NCBI GenBank assembly: GCA_905221605.1
Contig: CAJNDS010002641.1
Coordinates: 1 to 64,000, forward strand
Source of the DNA: Symbiodinium natans
Lineage: Eukaryota; Sar; Dinophyceae; Suessiales; Symbiodiniaceae
Direction: 5' to 3'
DNA: 64,000 bases
Shown: piece by piece, positions 1 to 7,400 of the stretch
How positions within the stretch are numbered: position 1 is the first letter of the stretch
How the letters are laid out: the number at the start of each line of letters is the position of its first letter
Notes under the pieces: model-generated
Seen by the model: only the letters and a program-made list of their open reading frames with translations
What the model was told of the DNA's origin: nothing
The model's database searches: none
Position numbers and translations under genes: made by a program

Positions 1-507
1 GGCAAACAGGAGCTCAGTGCTGCTGCGGCATGAGTTTCTGGGGCCTAGGTTAGTAAGTGCGAGAAAGCTTAGGCCTGTTCCGGAGGTTGGCGACTTTTGC
101 CAATCCACTTGTTTGCAGTTTGTACAGGCATTGCCCATGTGTCGGTTCCGGACCTTCTGCCTTTTCTGAGTGAGCCGAATGTGGGTGAGTTTCTCCCCTG
201 TACAGGCAGGGCTTATAGGGTAGGCAGTACAGACCAGGCAGTTCAACCTGCAGAACATTTGCCTAGGGCTTTGTATAGAGCCAAACCAGTGAGTAGCCGT
301 AGGCCGCCGAGCTTCTCGCGGAACTGGTTAAGCCCTCAATGCTTTCTCTCGGTGTTCCCTGCACATAGTTCGGCCGTGTTAAGCAGGCCAAGGACACCTC
401 GAGAGTTTTTCCTTTTCTGTGCATAGTTAATGTTTTCCGGAACTTCGGTTCCGAAGAGCCTAACCTGGCTAGCGACGCAGCCCGCTTTCGTGTGTGATAT
501 ATGTGAC
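1..507 (+). repeat. 3' part of a 2.4-kb tandem unit (unit 0)
   Basis: This stretch matches the 3' part of the next unit (from about 2385) with essentially no differences over its first 460 bases. It contains a conserved-loop hairpin (42-75), a GGAAC/GTTCC hairpin with a TTCG loop near 432-446, and the terminal 13-mer TGATATATGTGAC at 495-507. The coding part of the unit lies left of the window. No gene is called here; short open frames in the stretch are not conserved in the diverged units. Confidence 0.85.
42..75 (+). other. Conserved-loop hairpin, family A
   Basis: Stem GGCCTAGG (42-49) pairs with CTTAGGCC (68-75) with one G-T wobble around an 18-nt loop TTAGTAAGTGCGAGAAAG. It is the wobble intermediate between the GGCCTAAG/CTTAGGCC and GGCCTAGG/CCTAGGCC forms seen at the same site in other units. 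Confidence 0.7.
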
Positions 508-563
508 CGTCCCCTAACTGTTTTGGGTACCAGGCCTGCTTTTTCACAGCCTTCATTTGAGCC

Positions 564-1481
564 ATGTCCAGAGCACCTGTGCAGTCGAGACCCTCACTGC
601 CAACAAGTGACGGGTTGGAGTCTTCTCACCCAACTTGCGATGCAGAGAGCCAGAAGGAAGGCACGGCCCGACTGGAGGGCGAAGCAGCCCGGCTTGGGGA
701 ACTCTTCCCTTATGCGAGTCCTCTTACAGCCGGCTGTGGAGTTTCTCCAGCTTTGGAAGACCAGGTAAGAAGCTCGAGAAACCTGGCAAGTGTAGAGCGA
801 ACTTGGGCCCATAGAGCCAATTGTGGTCCCAGCCAAAGCAGGACTTTCCACCAAGCACTCTGCTTTCGCTGGCATCACAAGGGCCGGAAAGAGTGGCTGC
901 TCCTCTCCGAGGACAGCAGCGTGTATTTTGTTCGCACCAGCAAATCCGGCAAAACAGTCCGAGCCGGACCTTGTGGGCAATGGAGATGCATGGAAGACCC
1001 AGCAGAGCTCCACGGGGGAACGGGAGGCGACCCGCCCGTGCAGTGGCTTCGCCTTTTGAACTTCAATTGCACTGGCTGTGGTAACATTCCAACCCATAAC
1101 CTCAACTTCGTGCCTGGTCCTGGGGAAAGGCAACCAGCGATCTTGTATGGAGAGGATGGAAGACGCATCGAGCTCCAATGTGCCCTTTGTCTTGAAAACT
1201 TCCTGGAGTGCACGTGGAGCTGGCCGAGCTTCGATCAAGCAGTCAGGAGACAGGTGTTTCTGGACGATGCCTCCCTGGCTGACTTGCGTCAGTTAGGTCA
1301 CCAAGGTACGGAGCCCGTAGAATCTTCGCTGGCGCCGCTGTCTTCTGCAGCCAGCGCACATGGCTGGACCTTCCTTGAGGAAGGGTGTTCTCAGGATCTA
1401 GACTCCCCAGAAGAAGCATGCAGCAGTGAATGGCTTGAGTGTGGCTTTGAAGACTTGGAAGACATCCCCTGGGAGGTCTGA
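564..1481 (+). CDS. 305-aa CxxC/CxxC protein of the tandem unit (copy 1)
   Basis: I do not recognise the family. The ATG at 564 follows the unit's leader and the frame is open for 305 codons to a TGA. Four full-length copies of the same length occur in the window, each with scattered substitutions but no frame break, which argues for a protein under selection. Two CxxC pairs (C169/C172 in NCTGCGN and C206/C209 in CALCLEN) about 33 residues apart could form a zinc ribbon or treble clef. The segment before them, about residues 98-165, is rich in aromatic and charged residues (FRWHHKGRKEWLLL). The C-terminus is acidic and ends FEDLEDIPWEV. It lies alone in a 2.4-kb unit sharing a 3' tail with the neighbouring retrotransposon, so a role in that element's life cycle, such as nucleic-acid binding, is possible but unproven. 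Confidence 0.65.
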   Translation: MSRAPVQSRPSLPTSDGLESSHPTCDAESQKEGTARLEGEAARLGELFPYASPLTAGCGVSPALEDQVRSSRNLASVERTWAHRANCGPSQSRTFHQALCFRWHHKGRKEWLLLSEDSSVYFVRTSKSGKTVRAGPCGQWRCMEDPAELHGGTGGDPPVQWLRLLNFNCTGCGNIPTHNLNFVPGPGERQPAILYGEDGRRIELQCALCLENFLECTWSWPSFDQAVRRQVFLDDASLADLRQLGHQGTEPVESSLAPLSSAASAHGWTFLEEGCSQDLDSPEEACSSEWLECGFEDLEDIPWEV

Positions 1482-2307
1482 CCTAATACGGCCCCAACCC
1501 ACTCAAATTGCAGGAGCTATGCCCTGCCAGAATCAAGGGTGAGATTCTCCCCTCCGGAATCCAATGTCATAGAGGAGACTCTCCTTTTCAAGCAAGGATG
1601 TACAAATCAAAGCGAAACTGCTTGCAATGATTGCATAAGGAAGCAGGTTAGAGAGAAAGCAGTTCAGTGCCCAGTCCCGGCACCCCCTTTTCCATCCAAC
1701 GGAATAGGTTCGCAGTTGTTCCGTTGGACACCCGGCAGGACTGGCCGCCATGATGCGGCCTGTGTTCAGCCTGACACCGGTTCGGCACCCTTGCTCGGTC
1801 TGTCAAGCAGACCGCTGGACCGGGTTTTCGGGCTCAGGTGCTTGCGGGTACTTTCAGGCCCAACACGGGGTTCTCGCAAACGCAGCGCACGCACGGAAAA
1901 CGTCAGCACCGGTCCCTGTAGATCCTCACTGGTTGATGAGGGGAGGGTTGCGCGCTGAGATGTTGAGGAACGGACGAGGATCCAAGTACACCGGCAGGTT
2001 GAGGCCGAGGGCATGATGCCCTGCATCAGTTTGGGGTTACCCGTGTTTGGCCTTTGAGTATTTCCTTTGCTGTCCCTGCAGGGTGTGTTGTTTTCTCCTG
2101 GTGGTGCAAGCCCAGCCAGGAGGAGCCTAGCGGCAGGCGTTGTTTGTTAGGGACCAAAACCTAGGCTGACGGACAGCCTGAGGCACCAGATTGCGGAGGT
2201 TAAAGGCTGTGGCTCGGTGCCCGAAAGCCTGCCCAGCTGAGATGCCCAAATCAACCAAGCCCTCCCTGCGTGCAAGTGGTGTGGGTTCCTCTGGAGCCGC
2301 TGAGGTT

Positions 2308-2339
2308 GAATCAGTGAGTAAGAGCGAGAAAGTTGGTTC
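2308..2339 (+). other. Conserved-loop hairpin, family A
   Basis: GAATCAG and TTGGTTC pair with G-T wobbles around the 18-nt loop TGAGTAAGAGCGAGAAAG. In units 2 and 3 the same site is a perfect GAACCAG/CTGGTTC stem. Confidence 0.65.
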
Positions 2340-2345
2340 TTCCTT

Positions 2346-2373
2346 CCTGGTGAGTAAGTGCGAGAAAACCAGG
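2346..2373 (+). other. Conserved-loop hairpin, family A
   Basis: CCTGG and CCAGG flank the 18-nt loop TGAGTAAGTGCGAGAAAA. It lies 6 bases after the preceding hairpin, and the stem is unrelated in sequence to that one although the loop is nearly identical. Confidence 0.7.
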
Positions 2374-2425
2374 TCCGCATACGGGGCAAACAGGAGCTCA
2401 GTGCTGCTGCGGCATGAGTTTCTGG

Positions 2426-2459
2426 GGCCTAGGTTAGTAAGTGCGAGAAAGCTTAGGCC
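2426..2459 (+). other. Conserved-loop hairpin, family A
   Basis: GGCCTAGG and CTTAGGCC around an 18-nt loop; same sequence as the copy at 42-75 in unit 0. Confidence 0.7.
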
Positions 2460-2943
2460 TGTTCCGGAGGTTGGCGACTTTTGCCAATCCACTTGTTTGC
2501 AGTTTGTACAGGCATTGCCCATGTGTCGGTTCCGGACCTTCTGCCTTTTCTGAGTGAGCCGAATGTGGGTGAGTTTCTCCCCTGTACAGGCAGGGCTTAT
2601 AGGGTAGGCAGTACAGACCAGGCAGTTCAACCTGCAGAACATTTGCCTAGGGCTTTGTATAGAGCCAAACCAGTGAGTAGCCGTAGGCCGCCGAGCTTCT
2701 CGCGGAACTGGTTAAGCCCTCAATGCTTTCTCTCGGTGTTCCCTGCACATAGTTCGGCCGTGTTAAGCAGGCCAAGGACACCTCGAGAGTTTTTCCTTTT
2801 CTGTGCATAGTTAATGTTTTCCGGAACTTCGGTTCCGAAGAGCCTAACCTGGCTAGCGACGCAGCCCGCTTTCGTGTGATATATGTGACCCAGGCCTCAT
2901 TCAACCCCAGCTTGTCCGTAGTTAGAGCCATCTGTGTGTCAGT

Positions 2944-2965
2944 GCAAGGTGAGTCTCTCCCTTGC
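2944..2965 (+). other. GAG-NNN-CTC hairpin, family B
   Basis: GCAAGG/CCTTGC perfect 6-bp stem around TGAGTCTCTC, in the leader of the retrotransposon. A second, weaker copy (AGCAAG/CTTGTT around the same core) follows about 15 bases later. Confidence 0.6.
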
Positions 2966-3066
2966 TGCTAGGCTGAGCAGCAAGTGAGTCTCTCCTTGTT
3001 CCCTACGGCCTCCGGCCTGGGGTCCCCCACACCACGGCGGGCAGAGAGCGATCTCGCACCCTCGAG

Positions 3067-3312
3067 GTGCAGCGTTTTGGGGTAGCCGAGAGGGTTCCCT
3101 TGGAGGAATCCATCAAGCCCTATTCACAAGCCGAGTTCGAGGAGCAGCCCAGTGCCCGCGACCTCACACCGGGGCAGAGGGTCACAAACCAACTCCGTGC
3201 TTTGGCTCGTTGGTCTAAGACCAGGAACGACTGGATCGTTGACGCTGGAAAACTTCTGTCGGAGGCCCGCCGGCAGAAGTGGTGTGCCGAACTCAATAAG
3301 TCCAACATCTGA
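3067..3312 (+). CDS. Small upstream ORF of the retrotransposon (about 81 codons)
   Basis: An open frame upstream of ORF1, in a different frame, beginning with GTG in this annotation; no ATG start is evident, so it may be an exon or the end of a longer frame. The second element carries the same frame at 19329 with almost the same protein, and the differences seen are few (one Ser/Leu change). The product is charged, with a region like QLRALARWSKTRNDWI. No family is recognised. It ends 26 bases before the ORF1 ATG. Confidence 0.35.
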   Translation: MQRFGVAERVPLEESIKPYSQAEFEEQPSARDLTPGQRVTNQLRALARWSKTRNDWIVDAGKLLSEARRQKWCAELNKSNI

Positions 3313-3338
3313 GCCCTTCCTTCAGGTTCCTGACCAAG

Positions 3339-4301
3339 ATGAGCTTCACAACCTGCGAGCATTGCTACACAGGATGGGTTCCTCGCCAGGACCTAGCTTG
3401 GTATCCCACCTGTTGGCATTGTGGCAAACCGTGGAAAAAGAAGCCAAAGAAAACGGGGGATTGGTCCTGGGGCACAGAGAGGAAGTGGACGCCAGAGCGG
3501 GTGAGAATCTCCCCAAAAGCTCAAAAGGGCATCAGAGCTGTGAAGGCCCTAGATCAGGCATGGCAGCACCTGGATGAAGGAGCCCGGACTGCGTTAGAAG
3601 CGGCAGGCTGGACCCCGAAGCACCCGCAACCACCCCCGGGCCTGGAAGCCAGAGGAGCCATGTCTGATCAAGAATACAAGGAGGCCGCACAGAGCCTGTG
3701 GAACGGAGCAGATGAAGCAGCCAAGATTCTGCTCAAGGAAGCAGGCATCGAGGAGCCCAAGGATGAGCAAATGGAGGAGGTTCCACCAAAAGTGCGACTT
3801 CAGAAAACAATGGCGGCCTACAAACAGAACACGAATGAGCTTCGCTCGCTCATTGCCAAGAAGGTTCAGCTCCAAAGCCGCACCGAAAGGCTCAAGGAAC
3901 AGTTTGAGCAGAGTATGAAAGAACTTGCAGCAATGTCGGAGAAAATCGCCCAGAAAGAGCAGGACATCCTCAAGATCCAATCTGCAGTCAAGGAGCAGGT
4001 TGAAAAGGAGGATCAACCAAAGCAGGCCGTTGAAGCCAGCAGGCTCCTAAGATGTGCCGGCATTGCCCTCACGCCTGAGCAGCAGGCGCAGCTGAACAAG
4101 CATCTCAGACATGAGGCCGAAGAAGGGGAGCCCCAGAATTTTCCCACCTGGAAGAAGGAGGTGGGAGTACCCGCCGAGTTGATAGGTGCTGCCCTTCCAG
4201 AGGGAACAGAGTTCGGCCCGACAAGAAGAAGATTGGATTTTCGGAGTAGCCCAACCGAGGGTCGAGCTACTCCCCTTGAAAATCAGGATGAGCATCTGTA
4301 G
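3339..4301 (+). CDS. Retrotransposon ORF1: zinc-ribbon and coiled-coil protein (copy 1)
   Basis: 320 codons from ATG to TAG. The N-terminus has two CxxC pairs (CEHC near residue 6 and CWHC near residue 28) followed by a Trp/Lys-rich stretch, suggesting a zinc-binding nucleic-acid module. About residues 160-235 are rich in Lys, Glu and Gln with heptad-like Leu/Ile spacing, a probable coiled coil, as in many LINE ORF1 proteins that trimerise and bind the element RNA. The C-terminus is acidic and Pro-rich. ORF2 lies in the same reading frame downstream and no further stop occurs between the TAG and ORF2, so the TAG may be read through at some rate. A family-B hairpin (GGG TGAGAATCTC CCC) lies inside the coding region near 3500. 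Confidence 0.75.
   Translation: MSFTTCEHCYTGWVPRQDLAWYPTCWHCGKPWKKKPKKTGDWSWGTERKWTPERVRISPKAQKGIRAVKALDQAWQHLDEGARTALEAAGWTPKHPQPPPGLEARGAMSDQEYKEAAQSLWNGADEAAKILLKEAGIEEPKDEQMEEVPPKVRLQKTMAAYKQNTNELRSLIAKKVQLQSRTERLKEQFEQSMKELAAMSEKIAQKEQDILKIQSAVKEQVEKEDQPKQAVEASRLLRCAGIALTPEQQAQLNKHLRHEAEEGEPQNFPTWKKEVGVPAELIGAALPEGTEFGPTRRRLDFRSSPTEGRATPLENQDEHL
4299..4301 (+). promoter_or_regulatory. Single in-frame UAG separating ORF1 and ORF2
   Basis: The stop is CTG TAG GGC ACA. The following 33 codons (4302-4400) have no stop and join ORF2 in the same frame. The second copy has the same arrangement with substitutions in the linker but no stop (20592-20690). UAG followed by G is also the context of gammaretroviral gag-pol readthrough. 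Readthrough here is an inference. Confidence 0.45.
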
Positions 4302-4400
4302 GGCACAGGGCCACAGTGGAGTGAGGCGCGGCACTCCCTCTGGCAAGGGCCCGCAGCGAACGCGTCACAGTTTTGCAGTATAGCAGGTGGATGTGCACCG

Positions 4401-7400
4401 TTGGAGCAGCCAGTTTTTCTGCCTCCTCAGGAGGGTCACAGGCTTCGGCGCCATTGGAGACCGAAGCAAGGAGGCAAGGAGACCCAGGGCAGTCAAGGCC
4501 CGCGATTGAGCCCTGTGGTCAAATATGTTCTAAACAGGCTGGACTCCGCCTGCAAGACTTACACGACCATGGCTCATGAAGAGCAAGCCCCAGTTCCCAC
4601 ACATGGGTTTGGGGCGCAATTTTGCAGCACTCCGAATACTCTCGACTCTGACCGAGGAGCTACTCCCCTGCTCTTACCGGCGGATACGGAGCATGAAGAG
4701 AGTTTCTCCTTCAGCACGCAGGAGCAGCCTGTTTGTGCAGAAGGTACGGCTAGTGTAAACAAGTGGCTTTCGAGGAGTAGGAGAAAGACCACTCCCAGAA
4801 AGACAGCACTGGCCTTTGTTAAAGCGGAGTCGCCAGTCGGCCTCAGTGGCCCCAAATTCTTTCCCGCGTCCTTGCTAGATGATAGCGACATGACGCAAAC
4901 CCCAGCAACTTGTACAGCTTCAGTGGGAACCAGACTACCTTCAGGGCATACTGGTCAAAAAACCAGGAAGAAGCATGCCCTGGTGGAACCACGAAACCGA
5001 AAGCAAGCCAAGCTGTGGCACAAGTTAGAGGTTCAACTCGACGGACAGCACGCTATCAGTGCCGAAGCCGAAGAGACGATCATTGAACTAGCGGACCAAG
5101 CCCCTCAGAACGAAGGGCTCTTGGAGCACTGGACCTTGGAGCAGCTTTTCAGCTGTGCTTCTCGAGGCCCGTCGGTAGGGGTATCACCCTTGAGGATGGC
5201 TCTCAAGGACGTGCAACAGCAGCTAAGCCTTCCCTCCAAAGAACCCCTTCAAATTCGCTCTTCCAATGTCACCAGTTGGAGGGCGGAAATTGTTACCTGG
5301 CTTGACCAACTCAAGGAGCCGGTTGTGTGCCTTCAAGAAACCCACCTTATCGGAGACTCAAGAGAGTCAGCGGCCCGGAAAGCAGCACGATGCGGCTATG
5401 AGTTGCATGGCGGGTCGGGCTCCCCTGGTCAAGGGAAAGGAGTCCTCGGAGGTACGGGGATCTTGGTCCGTAAGCATTGGCAAGCCCGGTTCTTAAATCA
5501 TGTTTCTTTCGAGGGGGGCGGTTTCACTGCAGTTGCGGTCAGAACAAGACAGGCGGAGATTGCATGCTTCAGCGTCTACTTGCGGTCAGGTGTAGCGTAT
5601 GACTCGCACCCAAACGCTGAAATCCTGTCCCGCCTAATGGCAAATATAAAGGCTCACTCCGGGCACTGGTTTGCCATAGGGGATTGGAATGTGGCTCCAG
5701 AGGAGCTCCTGGCCAGTAACATCCTCAGTGAACTTCAAGCTTACCCGATTGTGACTGGGCAGGCTACGTGTGATAGTGGCAACGAACTTGACTACTGCAT
5801 CTGCAGCAGCAAGCTCAGGAGCATCTCCAGCATCGCTGCAGATTGGACTGCTCCACATCGGCCCCACTCTAGCCTGATCCTCACTTGTGATACGATGGGG
5901 GGCCAGTGTAAGGTTTTCCAGCTTCCTGCGTTTGGACCTGTTGGTGAAGTGGCAGGGTGCAGCAGGAAAATGCCGTGCATCACGCATATCAAGTGGATGG
6001 GGCGCGAGATTTCTGATGAAGTCTCGCTGGCATTTGCCGCCCTGGCACAAGAGTGTTCGGCAACGGTGTGTCCCGAAGAAACCGCAGTCCGGGGCATCAC
6101 CTTGTCATTGAAACACGGTCGACTTCTGGCCCCGTCCAAAGTCTATAAGTACACGGACAATCATGCAAAATGGCAGAGGCTGCAGGTCTGGACAAATAAA
6201 ACCCCCCAAAAAATCATCAAAGCCGAAGAGCTCGAGAACCTGTTGTCAGGCCTGATTGATTCCGAGGCCCAGGAAATCAATGGCGACAAACAGGCAAAGA
6301 TCAAATCCCTTCTCGCCGGGGAAGATGACATCGACACCCGCAAGTGGATCGCGGACGAAGCCTCAAGGGCCCAAAAGGAGCACGTCCGTTGCGACAAGGA
6401 GCGTTACAAGGAGTGGCTTGACGGCGCCGTTCAGAAAGGAATGAGGCCTCTCTTCCGCGCCATGAAAAGCCATGAATCTGGTCTTGATAGGCCTTTCCAA
6501 ACAATGGAACCCATGCTCCGTCCATACTGCCGATTGGCCCAGTGGCAACCGATCTGGCAAGGAGAGTTCGAGCCTGTTCCAACCGTTTTTCCCCTACTGC
6601 TCGAAGAAGCCAAGCGAGAGGCCGAGCTACTCCCTCCGCTAGACCCGCTGGCAATCATGCTCCGCATCAAACGTCTGCCTCTGAAAGCCCCAGGACCAGA
6701 TGGATGGACGATTCCCTTCCTTAAAGCCCTGCCTGAAAAACGGGTCGAGGATCTCACCCATTTCTTTCACCTTGTGGAAAAAACCGGCCAGGCCCCGCAT
6801 CAGTGGTGTACCACTCAGGTCACCATGCTTGTTAAGTCGGTAGAGATCGAACGCCCGATTGCTCTATGCCATGTAGCGTACAAGCTTTGGACCCAAGCCA
6901 GGTACAACCTGGTGGCTGAATGGATGGCCCGCTTTGAGCTTGTAGCTCCGTGTGACGCGGCCCGTCCAGGACAAGCTTGTTTGGACATTTCTGTCCGCAG
7001 AGTCTTCCTCTCCGAAATCAGCCGTTCGAGAGGTTTAAGTAGGGTGAGTATCTTCATCGACCTCACTACTTTTTATGAGACAGTCGAGCATGAGCTGTTG
7101 ATCCAACAAGCCAAAATCCTGGGTTTCCCCCAGGTCGTCCTCAATATAGCGCTCCAGATATATCGAGGCGAAAGACTGATCTCCTCCGAGGGTCGAGTTT
7201 CTCACCCCTTATGGGCCAGCAGGGGCATAATGGCAGGCTGCCCCATAGCCCCTGCCTTGGCAAAGCTGGCATTGTTTCCCACTTGCCAGAAAGTTTACCA
7301 GTCGAACCAGATCCAGTCCATGGATGTATGGCTGGACGACATCTCTGTCGATGTCGAGCACCGCGAACCGCAGGTAGCAGCAAGGCAGGCGCTTGCAGTG

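Larger units (their letters stand above)
508..2889 (+). repeat. 2.4-kb tandem unit 1 (non-autonomous retroelement-like)
   Basis: The unit runs from one TGATATATGTGAC end to the next. It holds a 305-codon ORF near its 5' end, then about 1.4 kb without conserved coding, three family-A hairpins and a 3' tail homologous to that of the 8.7-kb retrotransposon. Unlike units 2-4 it lacks the ~80-bp 5' segment with TGGCTCAAG and the tRNA-like boxes: the sequence after the 13-mer goes straight to CGTCCCCTAACTG. The shared tail suggests mobilisation by the long element's reverse transcriptase, which is an inference. Confidence 0.75.

Noticed and set aside
594-1238. Minus-strand frame overlapping the 305-aa ORF
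   Set aside because: It overlaps a plus-strand ORF that keeps its length in four copies, whereas the minus frame is interrupted in copies 2 and 3.
2308-2459. CRISPR-like array of conserved loops with variable spacers
   Set aside because: Spacing is irregular, the variable parts are self-complementary stems rather than unique spacers, there are only three per unit, and the DNA is eukaryotic.
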